Virus record (IMG/VR): IMGVR_UViG_3300037628_000094
Span: 1-37,779 of that record
Strand: one strand, 5' to 3'
From: a virus
DNA: 37,779 bases
Below are positions 1-7,772 of this stretch, piece by piece. A program made the position numbers and the translations under genes. The notes under the pieces are model-generated. The model searched no databases. It was not told the origin of the DNA and saw only the letters and a program-made list of their open reading frames with translations. Positions within the stretch are counted from its first letter, which is position 1, and the number at the start of each line of letters is the position of its first letter.

Positions 1-30
1 TGGTATGTATGGCGAGGGGGTAACCCATGA
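1..30 (+). CDS. 3' end of a gene cut by the window edge
   Basis: Frame 1 is open from base 1 for nine codons (WYVWRGGNP) and stops with TGA at 28-30, overlapping the ATG of the next gene as ATGA. This is the same coupling seen between many neighbours here. The frame matches exactly the open frame that leaves the right edge (start 37561, 73 whole codons), so the two pieces would join into one 82-residue protein if the molecule is circular. On its own the fragment is too short to identify. Confidence 0.4.
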   Translation, partial: WYVWRGGNP

Positions 31-326
31 ACCGCAGAGCCCTAATAAAAGCCATACTTTGCAGCCCCTTTGCGTTCTTACTGGGCAAATCCAAGACTGA
101 GGCTGCTTTCGACCCAGAGAAGAGTTACGGGGATGGCGTGGACGTTGGCCCAGATGACGATATATACGAAGCTCGTGGCATTGTGATGAAGAATGCCACC
201 CTTGTCGTCCCAGAGGAGTATTGGGGCGGGATAAGGTTGCGCCAATGGTCGATTTCCCCCATTATCAAGGACGGCAAGGGTGTGATATTTGTTAGTTGGG
301 CTTATACTCCGGAGCCTAAATCATGA
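27..326 (+). CDS. hypothetical protein with signal-like N-terminus
   Basis: A 99-residue protein of unknown function. The N-terminus has arginines and a lysine followed by a short hydrophobic stretch (residues 1-26, beginning MNRRALIKAILCSPFAF), which resembles a weak signal peptide with a Tat-like double arginine. The mature part is acidic and then ends in a mixed beta-like segment. It starts inside the stop of the preceding frame (ATGA) and its own stop overlaps the next start, so it is translationally coupled to both. No family is recognised. Confidence 0.6.
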   Translation: MNRRALIKAILCSPFAFLLGKSKTEAAFDPEKSYGDGVDVGPDDDIYEARGIVMKNATLVVPEEYWGGIRLRQWSISPIIKDGKGVIFVSWAYTPEPKS

Positions 327-568
327 CAGAAATAAAGGAGCGTACTTGCTATAAAAACGGCCAGATATGGGAAGCTTCATGGCCCATGTGCTGGACGGTC
401 AAGTTACATTTTGTTGACGTTCGGGAGGATCAATCTTTGTTCATGGTCGAAGAAATCACTGAGGGAAGGGTTGGTATGTTCCACAGGGACTACAACGATC
501 CGCCTTACTTATTCACTCCAGATGCCATTGACAAGCTTTTGGGTGAGAAGAGGAAGCTAAATGCCTGA
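323..568 (+). CDS. hypothetical protein upstream of the terminase
   Basis: An 81-residue soluble protein with no recognised domain, rich in charged and aromatic residues. Its ATG overlaps the previous stop (ATGA at 323-326), and its end overlaps the terminase start by 8 bases. The position directly before the large terminase is where a small terminase subunit often lies. The length is short for that role and I see no helix-turn-helix, so this is only a positional possibility. Confidence 0.6.
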   Translation: MTEIKERTCYKNGQIWEASWPMCWTVKLHFVDVREDQSLFMVEEITEGRVGMFHRDYNDPPYLFTPDAIDKLLGEKRKLNA

Positions 569-2051
569 AATGAAATTTAAAACCAAGTGGTTCCAGTGGG
601 ACTTTTTCAAAGCCACGAACCGCTTCCCGTCTATGGTAGCTGGCTGGGGCACTGGCAAGACTGCCTTTGCTCTTTTCAAGGGCATTAGTTTGAGTGAGAG
701 TTACAAGGACAATTTAGGCGTTATTGTCAGGTCTAAGTTTACTGATTTACGTGACAGCACAATGAAGGATTACACGACGTATACTAAGAAAAGCGTTCCA
801 CAGGGCACTAAGGAATCTGCTTTCCCTAACGGTTCTAAGGTCTTGTTCCGTCATGCTAAGGATTTATCCGGTTTACAGAACGTTAATATAGGCTGGTTTT
901 ACATTGAGCAGGCGGAGGAATTCCCTACCGAGAAGCAGTTCATGCTCTTAAGGGGCAGACTCAGGCGCGTCCTGACTCCTAACGACGACGTGCAGGAGCG
1001 TCTTTGTGATACCATCTCCGACGTTACCGGCCTTCCTGCATTAAAGGAGGTTGTAGACGACTGGAGGGCCCTTAAAAGCGACGCCGTTGGTAAGGACGGA
1101 GAGAGGATAGTTGACCCGCAGAGTAAGACGGGTAAGTTTTTTAACGAGCGGGACATTGCGGAAATGGCCTTAGTGGACCAGTTAGGAATCGCTTTAAGAC
1201 AGGGCATGGTAATAGCTAACTCTAACGGCCATAACTGGGTATGGAAGAAATTCGTTAAGAGTAATCTTCCTGAACATTCCTGCATTGAGGCATGTTCGTG
1301 GGAGAACGAGGATAACGTACCAAGAGATACCATCGCCGACTGGCGCCGATTAGAGGTAGAAGCTCCCGCCACTTACAAACAGTATGTAATGAACTGCCAC
1401 GACGAGGTAGATATCGACGCCTGTTATTATATTAGTATTATGAACGAAATGCGGTCAAACGGCCATCTTGCCAAGGTTAATTACGACCCTTCGGTCAGGG
1501 TCCATTTATCATTTGATATCGGTTTAGACTGCACAGCCATCTGGTTTTTGCAGATCGTGAACGGGAAACGGCTCCTGATTGATTATTACGAGAATACCGG
1601 CAAGTTTCTTGACCATTACGCTAAAATCCTCGATTCCAAGAAGTACAACTACGGTAAGGTCATCTTGCCTCACGATGGTACGGCCAGAAGTAAAATCTCA
1701 GGCGAGAATTACGCTAAGGCCCTCACAGACCTCGGTTATAAGGTCCACGTCAACCCCAGGATCGCCGAGAAGGATATAGGCATCCAGATCACCGCAGGTA
1801 TGCTGCCTAGCTTTTACATGGACGAGGACAAGTGCAAGTCGGGGATTGAGGCTCTCGACCATTACAGGCGTGAATACGATGAGGATAACCGCGTTTACAG
1901 GGAGAAACCCTTACACGACTGGGCGAGCCATCCCTGCGATTCCCTGAAGGAAATGTGCCAGGCGTTGAAGGCTGGTCTTTTAGGCTCATCGAGCGGCGCT
2001 TCTATCGAGCAGGTCAAGAAATGGTCTAAATTCTATTCGAGGACGGGATGA
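561..2051 (+). CDS. terL: terminase large subunit (DNA-packaging ATPase/nuclease)
   Basis: A 496-residue motor protein that pumps DNA into the prohead through the portal and cuts the concatemer. Residues 28-34 (GWGTGKT) are a clear Walker A loop, and GWFYIEQAEEF near residue 110 fits Walker B with the catalytic glutamate. The C-terminal half is an RNase H-like nuclease with acidic residues in FDIGLDCTAIWF (about 317-328), a middle motif VILPHDGTA, and the final HDWASHPCDSLKEM (about 451-465). The length is normal for the family. The portal gene follows after two small genes, the usual order in tailed phages. Confidence 0.93.
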   Translation: MPEMKFKTKWFQWDFFKATNRFPSMVAGWGTGKTAFALFKGISLSESYKDNLGVIVRSKFTDLRDSTMKDYTTYTKKSVPQGTKESAFPNGSKVLFRHAKDLSGLQNVNIGWFYIEQAEEFPTEKQFMLLRGRLRRVLTPNDDVQERLCDTISDVTGLPALKEVVDDWRALKSDAVGKDGERIVDPQSKTGKFFNERDIAEMALVDQLGIALRQGMVIANSNGHNWVWKKFVKSNLPEHSCIEACSWENEDNVPRDTIADWRRLEVEAPATYKQYVMNCHDEVDIDACYYISIMNEMRSNGHLAKVNYDPSVRVHLSFDIGLDCTAIWFLQIVNGKRLLIDYYENTGKFLDHYAKILDSKKYNYGKVILPHDGTARSKISGENYAKALTDLGYKVHVNPRIAEKDIGIQITAGMLPSFYMDEDKCKSGIEALDHYRREYDEDNRVYREKPLHDWASHPCDSLKEMCQALKAGLLGSSSGASIEQVKKWSKFYSRTG

Positions 2052-2275
2052 ACCCAATACACGAATATTTTGCTAATAAATTACGAGATGAATTGCCTGA
2101 ACTTATTTTAAGTTCCCAGATACTTACGTGCAGTTTCAGGGATAAATATGAATACCTGACAGACCTTGAATTTCGTTTGAACTTTGGAATTCCAGCTAGT
2201 GTATTTCTAAAAGCCAGAAAACCAATAATAATAACCAAGCCGATGAAATGGCGCAGATGGGGAGATGTGGGATGA
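2048..2275 (+). CDS. hypothetical protein between terminase and portal
   Basis: A 75-residue protein of unknown function with an amphipathic N-terminal helix (MNPIHEYFANKLRDELPELI) and a basic C-terminus. Its ATG overlaps the terminase stop (2048-2051) and its TGA overlaps the next ATG, so it is part of the packaging operon. A long reading frame on the opposite strand over the same bases is taken as a shadow. Confidence 0.55.
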   Translation: MNPIHEYFANKLRDELPELILSSQILTCSFRDKYEYLTDLEFRLNFGIPASVFLKARKPIIITKPMKWRRWGDVG

Positions 2276-2415
2276 AAAAGGATTGTCCAATATGCGAAAA
2301 TAAGTTGAAGTTTGAAGATAAACCTGTTTTTATATTCTGCAATAGTTGCAAGACTAATTTGTGGGTTCCTGATTTACTGACAAAAGACCCAAAAGAATGT
2401 GGAAAGACTTGGTAA
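2272..2415 (+). CDS. 47-residue zinc-ribbon protein
   Basis: A tiny protein with two Cys pairs: CPIC at residues 5-8 and CNSC about 20 residues later, followed by another lone Cys. This is the pattern of a rubredoxin-like zinc ribbon. It starts in an ATGA overlap with the upstream gene, and its TAA at 2413-2415 is followed at once by the portal ATG, which argues that it is real. It may bind nucleic acid or a protein partner; the exact role is unknown. It is one of several small Cys-pair proteins in this genome. Confidence 0.6.
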   Translation: MKKDCPICENKLKFEDKPVFIFCNSCKTNLWVPDLLTKDPKECGKTW

Positions 2416-4407
2416 ATGCCTAACGACGAAACAACTAAATCTGAATTCCACGACGTTTACGAGATAAACCAGACTGCATGGGATCCGTTTCTGGAGCAGG
2501 CGTGTCTCGATAACGACTTTGCCTTGAAAGCCCAGCATTCATGGGAGGAAATGGAACGCGCAAATCGCCAGAACAGGATTCTTCATACGATTGACAAGAT
2601 CGGACGACAGATCAACCTTCTTCACGGCTACGAGATACGAAACAGACACATCCTAAAGATAGGTCCTACGGGAAACTTCGACGAGAACGAGGACCAGGCA
2701 TGCAATCAGCATACAGGCGTAATAATGAGCCAGATGGACCGTAACAACGGCTACGATATCATGTCAAACGCCTTCAGGTGGGGAATACTGGTACAGGGGT
2801 CAAATTTAATAGAATCATGGCGTGACCGTGACGGTATTCTTCAATATGGCAGACTCGGTTACAATCAGTTTTTGCTAGACCACGGACTCACCAAGAGCGA
2901 CCTTTCCGACTGTGGTGACATTCTGACCGGCCAGTGGATTTCCGAAGATAAGGCCAAGATGCTCGTCCCTACCCGCGCAAGTGAGATAGAAGGAATACAA
3001 CCCTTAACCCATTCGAGCAGATGGTCGTTTCAGGGCTCACCTGCAATGCAGAACCGCGCAGGTAAGAGGTTATTTGAGCAGTGGTGGAAACGTGACACTG
3101 AAGAGATTTCCGTAGTCCAGCACAGATTCAACGGCCAGAAACTAACGTTTAAAGAGTTCACGCAACGAACTGCTAATGGCGACAAGAACCTAGCCAATAG
3201 AATCATACAGGAAGCTAAGGCCCCGAACGGCGCACCACTATTGGTAAGATTCAGGGATATCAAAGACAAGATCGTTTTAAAGATATTAGTAGACGACGAA
3301 CTTATATGGGAAGGCGATAATCCCATGAAGATCAGAGACTACAATTATACATGGGTACATGGTATGTTCTGCCCCGAATGCCCAAGAACTGAGTTAAAAC
3401 TTCAGTCATTCGTTAGAGGCCAGCGTGATCCACAGGTAATGTATAACCGTAGAATAAATCAGATTATGGACATTATTGAATCGCAGGCTCAAGGCGTTAG
3501 GGTTACAAGGTCCAAACATCTAATGAATCCTGAAGAAGCTTACAAAAGCGGGCAAGGTATCAATCTTCAAGTTGACCCAGATACCCCTGACCAGCTGCCT
3601 TTGAAAGAAATATTTAACCAATTCCCAGCTTCCGAGGTAGGGCAGTCCTTATTCACCGCATTGGCTGTAATTGACAAAGACGGCACTGAAACAGGGGGTC
3701 TCAATCAAGACATATTCGGCATCGACGATAAGGATAAAGAAATATCCGGCGTGTTGGCACAATTCCGCACAGGACAGGCACTTACAGGACAGGGCTGGAT
3801 GTTCCAGAACCTAAGAGCCTCCAAGCGTGACTTCGGCAGAAAACAAGTCCAGATGGTGCAACTGAATTACGACCCTAATATGGTAAGGAAGATAATCAAC
3901 GAGGAACCGGTAGAGGGTTTTTACTCTGAAGACCTCACAAGATTCGATTGCAACCCAGTTGAAGGACTCTTAACCGACAGCCAGCAGAATATGTACTACC
4001 AGGAGTTGAAGAGTTTAAGGAAAGACTTCCCAGAAGAGTTTGCAGGTGTTATCACTGCCGATATGATAGTTCAGGCTTCGCCAATGCAGTTCAAACTCAA
4101 GACATTAGAAGCTATTAAAAGGGCTGTTCAGCAGAGGTCTCAATCTCAACAGCAACAAGCTCAGTCACAGAAGATAACCGACGAGCTAACTCAGGGACTT
4201 ACCGCTGTCCAGATTTCACAGGCGCAGGAGAACGTGGCCGATGCTCAGGAGAAACGAAGCGAGATTCCCTTAAACAGGGCAAAGACCATAACGGAAATAA
4301 ACAAGAATAGATTTGACCCGATAATCAGTTTACTAAAAGAACAGGTCAGATTAGAAATAGCACAAGAGAGTCAACAACAATTAGCAGGAGCGAACCAAAA
4401 TGCCTGA
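2416..4407 (+). CDS. portal protein
   Basis: A 663-residue protein that fits a podovirus portal, the dodecameric ring at the capsid vertex that docks terminase and tail. Support comes from its place right after the terminase, its length (podovirus portals are often 500-750 residues), and a central segment (GQRDPQVMYNRRINQIMDI, about residue 335) of the kind seen in P22-like portals. The C-terminal 120 residues are rich in Gln and predicted helical, matching the barrel/crown region of long portals. The start immediately follows the previous stop. Confidence 0.85.
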   Translation: MPNDETTKSEFHDVYEINQTAWDPFLEQACLDNDFALKAQHSWEEMERANRQNRILHTIDKIGRQINLLHGYEIRNRHILKIGPTGNFDENEDQACNQHTGVIMSQMDRNNGYDIMSNAFRWGILVQGSNLIESWRDRDGILQYGRLGYNQFLLDHGLTKSDLSDCGDILTGQWISEDKAKMLVPTRASEIEGIQPLTHSSRWSFQGSPAMQNRAGKRLFEQWWKRDTEEISVVQHRFNGQKLTFKEFTQRTANGDKNLANRIIQEAKAPNGAPLLVRFRDIKDKIVLKILVDDELIWEGDNPMKIRDYNYTWVHGMFCPECPRTELKLQSFVRGQRDPQVMYNRRINQIMDIIESQAQGVRVTRSKHLMNPEEAYKSGQGINLQVDPDTPDQLPLKEIFNQFPASEVGQSLFTALAVIDKDGTETGGLNQDIFGIDDKDKEISGVLAQFRTGQALTGQGWMFQNLRASKRDFGRKQVQMVQLNYDPNMVRKIINEEPVEGFYSEDLTRFDCNPVEGLLTDSQQNMYYQELKSLRKDFPEEFAGVITADMIVQASPMQFKLKTLEAIKRAVQQRSQSQQQQAQSQKITDELTQGLTAVQISQAQENVADAQEKRSEIPLNRAKTITEINKNRFDPIISLLKEQVRLEIAQESQQQLAGANQNA

Positions 4408-4477
4408 TCACACTAAGTCAGAACGCAAGAAAAGAACTAAAAAATCCCACAAGAAGGCAAGAAAGAGGAAGAGATAA
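4400..4477 (+). CDS. 25-residue polybasic micro-protein
   Basis: A very short frame beginning MPDHTKSERKKRTKK in which about half the residues are Lys or Arg. The ATG lies inside the end of the portal gene and the TAA overlaps the next ATG (TAATG at 4475-4479), so it is coupled on both sides. Such a peptide could bind DNA or RNA, but function is unknown. Similar micro-proteins occur at 25454 and 35200. The small size leaves real doubt. Confidence 0.45.
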   Translation: MPDHTKSERKKRTKKSHKKARKRKR

Positions 4478-4737
4478 TGGTACAGATAGTAGTAAAGAAA
4501 CCGAAGATTTACAGAGGCGATACACCCGCAGATGAGTTTAAGGCCGAGCTTACAGAAATGATGAAAGACGCTGCTATTAAGTTCAAGTGTGACGTCCATC
4601 AGTTGAAATGCAGATTCGCTAATAACGGAGTGGTTGAAATTGCAAAGATGGACGCTGATGAGATTAGCGAGATGGAAAAGAAAAGGATTGCCAAAAAGAA
4701 TGTTAAGAAGATTCGTGAACAGAGAGGTCTAAATTGA
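4477..4737 (+). CDS. hypothetical protein, paralogue of the next gene
   Basis: An 86-residue protein with a conserved-looking core around CDVHQLKCRFANNGVVEI (about residues 38-55) and a highly charged C-terminal helix. The same pattern, CD..xL.....GII.V, recurs in the next gene, so the two seem to be diverged duplicates. The start is coupled to the upstream micro-protein by TAATG. Function is unknown. Confidence 0.6.
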   Translation: MVQIVVKKPKIYRGDTPADEFKAELTEMMKDAAIKFKCDVHQLKCRFANNGVVEIAKMDADEISEMEKKRIAKKNVKKIREQRGLN

Positions 4738-5027
4738 GTAACGTAAAACAAGTTACTATCGACCCGAACATAAAATTAGACGAAAACCGTATTAAGGGAA
4801 TGCCCGACGATATTAAAGGTCGTTTGCTTGTCACTATGACGATAGCAATGGAGAGATATGAATGTGACTGGACAGACCTTAGATGGGCAGTAAAACCTGA
4901 CGGCATAATAAGTGTAAAGAGGAAACAATGGGCACTACAAAAGAACAAGAAGAACTTATTCGCCAGGCTGGTAAGTTGCTTAAAAAAGCTTTTCCAAAAG
5001 AGAATATGCAGTTCTGTTTCAACCTGA
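4734..5027 (+). CDS. hypothetical protein, paralogue of the previous gene (TTG start)
   Basis: A 97-residue frame starting at TTG (4734), overlapping the previous stop at 4735-4737, with an AGAGG Shine-Dalgarno about nine bases upstream. Residues 43-62 (around CDWTDLRWAVKPDGIISV) match the core of the preceding protein. The last 33 codons overlap the start of the gene at 4928 in another frame, an unusually long overlap for this compact genome. The C-terminal tail may therefore be non-essential, or a frame error may be present. Confidence 0.55.
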   Translation: MSNVKQVTIDPNIKLDENRIKGMPDDIKGRLLVTMTIAMERYECDWTDLRWAVKPDGIISVKRKQWALQKNKKNLFARLVSCLKKLFQKRICSSVST

Positions 5028-5095
5028 CGACTAAGCACGATAATATTAATTATAATATGGACGGAACGTGGAAGCAGAGCGGAATATTAAAATGA
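4928..5095 (+). CDS. 55-residue hypothetical protein
   Basis: The start is supported by a strong GAGGAAAC site directly upstream of the ATG at 4928. The protein begins MGTTKEQEELIRQAGKLLKK, an amphipathic helix, followed by a beta-rich half. Its TGA overlaps the next ATG (ATGA at 5092-5095). It overlaps the previous frame by 100 bases. No family is recognised. Confidence 0.5.
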   Translation: MGTTKEQEELIRQAGKLLKKAFPKENMQFCFNLTTKHDNINYNMDGTWKQSGILK

Positions 5096-5253
5096 ACGGA
5101 GTATCGAAAAGAGTATGTATTTCAATGCTGACTATTAATACTCTGGCTCAAATCGCCAAGGACGAAGCTACTACGTGGTGTATATGCGGTATAGTGCTGG
5201 TATGTTTGACTCATTATGCAGTTCAGGCAATGAAGGATAGAAAGAGTAACTAA
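5092..5253 (+). CDS. small membrane protein
   Basis: A 53-residue protein with one clear hydrophobic segment (about residues 28-45, containing CICGIVLVCLTHYAV) and a charged C-terminus. ATG 5092 is preferred over a GTG 24 bases earlier because it overlaps the previous stop. It could be a holin-like or other inner-membrane peptide, but nothing decides this. It is the last gene before a terminator. Confidence 0.5.
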   Translation: MNGVSKRVCISMLTINTLAQIAKDEATTWCICGIVLVCLTHYAVQAMKDRKSN

Positions 5254-5285
5254 AAACTAAATATAAGAGCCCAACTAGAAAATAG

Positions 5286-5328
5286 ACGCTCGTAGAAGAA
5301 TACTAACGTATTCCTACGGGCGTTTTTT
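5286..5328 (+). terminator. rho-independent terminator before the scaffold gene
   Basis: The arm ACGCTCGTAG..GAATAC pairs with GTATTCCTACGGGCGT across a four-base loop, with a two-base bulge and one G-T pair, and is followed by six Ts. It separates the terminase/portal run from the scaffold and capsid genes, so the capsid genes may have their own promoter or depend on read-through. Confidence 0.8.
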
Positions 5329-5354
5329 AATACCTTAAATAAAGGAGCAGTAAG

Positions 5355-6155
5355 ATGGAAAACGACCTAAACAAAGATCAGGTGGTCACTGATCCAGACC
5401 TAACAGCTGGAGCGGTCGCCCAGCAAGACCTAGATACTCAGGTGGTCACTGAGGACAAGGATGACTTATTAGCTGATGGTACGAAGAAAGCTGATAAAAC
5501 TGTTAAGTATTCAGAGTTCGAGAAGGCCAACGAGGCTAAGAAGGTAGCTGAAGAGCAGACTGCTTATGCTCAAAGACAACTTGAAATTGTCCAACAGCAA
5601 CAGTCGCAGGTACAGCAAACTCAGCAAAACCAGCCCGGTTCGACTTACGAACTTGCCATGCAGCAACTTGGCTTTACCGCTGACGATCTTTACGATGGGA
5701 ATAACGTCCTAAAGATCCAAAATCGCAAAGCTGAACTCGATAATATGATGCAACAGCAACAAACAGCGGCAATAGCCCAGCAGCAGTTTATAGCAAGTCA
5801 TTCTGATTTTGGAACGGTTGTGGGAAGCGTAAACCCCTCAACTGGAGTAATAATGACATGGTCCCAAGAGGCCCAGGCATTAAAAATGAAAAAGCCGTAT
5901 TTGGCCGCATCTTTTCAGACAGCAGAAGGAGCTTACCATGCAGTCATGGACGAGAGAAATCTAGTTGACCTTGAAAAGAAAGCTGCTGTGAATCAGGAGC
6001 ATCTGAACAGGCAGGGAGTTGACCTGAACACTGCCCCACTAGGCGGATCAGCCGCAGGTGGCGGTGGCGCAGGCGACCCCATGAGTCAGTCTTTGCTGTC
6101 AAGAGAAGCAACGCAGGACATCATCAACAAACTGGCCAACGGCGAACAAGTATAG
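5355..6155 (+). CDS. scaffolding-like protein
   Basis: A 266-residue acidic, Gln-rich protein directly before the major capsid gene, the normal place for a scaffold. The N-terminal 50 residues carry a short duplication (DQVVTDPDL and TQVVTEDKD). Residues 55-100 form a probable coiled coil very rich in Gln, and the C-terminus has a Gly-rich linker before a final helix, as in scaffolds that contact the capsid with a C-terminal helix-turn-helix. The start has an AAGGAG site. The assignment rests on position and composition, not on a recognised domain. Confidence 0.65.
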   Translation: MENDLNKDQVVTDPDLTAGAVAQQDLDTQVVTEDKDDLLADGTKKADKTVKYSEFEKANEAKKVAEEQTAYAQRQLEIVQQQQSQVQQTQQNQPGSTYELAMQQLGFTADDLYDGNNVLKIQNRKAELDNMMQQQQTAAIAQQQFIASHSDFGTVVGSVNPSTGVIMTWSQEAQALKMKKPYLAASFQTAEGAYHAVMDERNLVDLEKKAAVNQEHLNRQGVDLNTAPLGGSAAGGGGAGDPMSQSLLSREATQDIINKLANGEQV

Positions 6156-6167
6156 AAAGGAGCCATA

Positions 6168-7106
6168 ATGGCTACGAATAACAATATGCACACAACGACA
6201 AGGATTAATCATCCTATCAACATCTTTTACCAGTCTAAGGTGTTGCTTAGGGTTATTGATGCCTTCATATATGTACGATTTGGAAAAGACGACTCGATGC
6301 CCCAGCACGCCGGAGATACTAACAAATGGCGAAGATGGGCTAATCCGGCGGCGCAGGTAGTACCGCTCATTGAAGGCGTTGATCCTGCACCGATTCTTTT
6401 GTCTAAGACTGATATTCAGGTCCAACTGAAAGAGTACGGAGCGTGGATAGTAACCAGTTCGTGGATGACCTTTACTGGCATCACCGATGACGAGAACCAG
6501 ATGTCGGACATCTTACTGGACAACATGAGATTGACCATCGACACGCTCACCAGGGACGTTGCGAGTGGAACAGCATCACAGACTACCGCATCTAACGGTT
6601 CGGGAACGGCTACGTTTATCAATAAGACTGACTTGGATATCATCGTGACTAACCTGCTTAGTCAGAACACTAGAATGATGAAAGACCAGATAACCGCAAG
6701 CACAAAGGTAGCAACATCTCCGATAAGAGCATCATTCATTGGTATCGCTCACGTTGGCGAACGAACCAGACTTCAGAACGTAAGCGGTTTCAAGCATGTA
6801 AGCTCTTACGCGCAGGATAGGGCAATGCCTGACGAATTCGGTTCCACCGACGATATTCGCTGGCTCTTGACGACTAACGCACCACGAACTGACGCAACGA
6901 CCGGATATGAGAATCTTATCTTCGGCCAGGAGTTCTACGGCACAGTTAAGATTAAAGGGAATTCTGCGGCTGCACCACTTATCTTCACACCGAAAGATAA
7001 AGTTGGTTCACCGTTACAGAGATGGACGACCCTTGGCTGGTTGCAGAATTTCGCAGCCGAACTCCTGAATGATAACTTCGGTCACGTACTTCTCTGTACG
7101 GTTTAA
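6168..7106 (+). CDS. major capsid protein, N4-gp56 family
   Basis: A 312-residue protein that builds the icosahedral head. It resembles the N4-gp56 family of HK97-fold capsid proteins: an N-terminal segment ending in FGKDDSMPQHAGDTNKWRR, then PLIEGVDPAPILLSKTDI and QLKEYGAWIVTSSWM (about residues 65-105), then a helix with LLDNMRLTIDTLTRDVASG. The C-terminal half is more variable. It follows the scaffold with a good AAGGAG site, and a decoration-like gene follows. The family call is from pattern recognition. Confidence 0.82.
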   Translation: MATNNNMHTTTRINHPINIFYQSKVLLRVIDAFIYVRFGKDDSMPQHAGDTNKWRRWANPAAQVVPLIEGVDPAPILLSKTDIQVQLKEYGAWIVTSSWMTFTGITDDENQMSDILLDNMRLTIDTLTRDVASGTASQTTASNGSGTATFINKTDLDIIVTNLLSQNTRMMKDQITASTKVATSPIRASFIGIAHVGERTRLQNVSGFKHVSSYAQDRAMPDEFGSTDDIRWLLTTNAPRTDATTGYENLIFGQEFYGTVKIKGNSAAAPLIFTPKDKVGSPLQRWTTLGWLQNFAAELLNDNFGHVLLCTV

Positions 7107-7119
7107 GAAAGGATATATT

Positions 7120-7746
7120 ATGAATCAGATAAAAGTAGGACAATTCATTCAGGATGGGGGATTGGTAAATCTTCCTATCGGTTTCATTCCTGACTATATC
7201 GAATTGGCAAACAGAGACCTTACCAACACTATATTTCATAAATGGTGGAGGTTAATGGAAACAAATGATATCTCAGGTTCGCAGGAAGGTATCTCTATTA
7301 CAGAAGGTACCACAGCCGATTTAGCTGATGATGGAGGTATTGTCGCCTATGAAACCGGTGTTCAAACTCCGACAATCGAGGAATGGACGGAAGCAAGGTC
7401 AACTGCTGCTACGGCCAGAACTGCAACCGCCGCTGGAACGTATATCAAGCCTACGGTAGCCAATTCTGCTGATAGAGGTTCTATCTTCGAGTGTGTTACT
7501 GCTGGTACAGGTGCTTCTACTGAGCCAACGTGGCCAGACTCCGATGGTGAGAACGTCACTGACGGTTCTACCGTATGGCAGAAAGTTAATGTTAGCCTCC
7601 AGCGTGGAGGTTACCAAGGTGTTGTTATTGCCGCTGCATTGCAGACTAATGGGCAGTTAATGTATTACAAAGCTATGCTCGCAGATCAATCTGTTGTCCA
7701 CGGTGATACTGACGGTTGGACAGATGGTATTGACCCTGACGCATAA
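7120..7746 (+). CDS. putative head decoration or structural protein
   Basis: A 208-residue protein placed right after the capsid gene. ATG 7120 is chosen because GAAAGGA lies just upstream; an earlier in-frame ATG at 7069 is inside the capsid gene and has no such site. The C-terminal half carries a module common in phage virion proteins (AGTGASTEPTWPDSDGENV then TDGSTVWQKV, about residues 122-160), often seen in surface-exposed head or tail proteins. A role in head decoration is inferred from this and from position. Confidence 0.6.
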   Translation: MNQIKVGQFIQDGGLVNLPIGFIPDYIELANRDLTNTIFHKWWRLMETNDISGSQEGISITEGTTADLADDGGIVAYETGVQTPTIEEWTEARSTAATARTATAAGTYIKPTVANSADRGSIFECVTAGTGASTEPTWPDSDGENVTDGSTVWQKVNVSLQRGGYQGVVIAAALQTNGQLMYYKAMLADQSVVHGDTDGWTDGIDPDA

Positions 7747-7772
7747 ACAATAATTTAGAAAGGATTTTAGAG

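Noticed and set aside
899-1372. 157-codon open frame on the minus strand inside the terminase gene
   Set aside because: It lies wholly within a clear terminase with intact motifs on the other strand; Ser-rich composition is typical of an antisense shadow.
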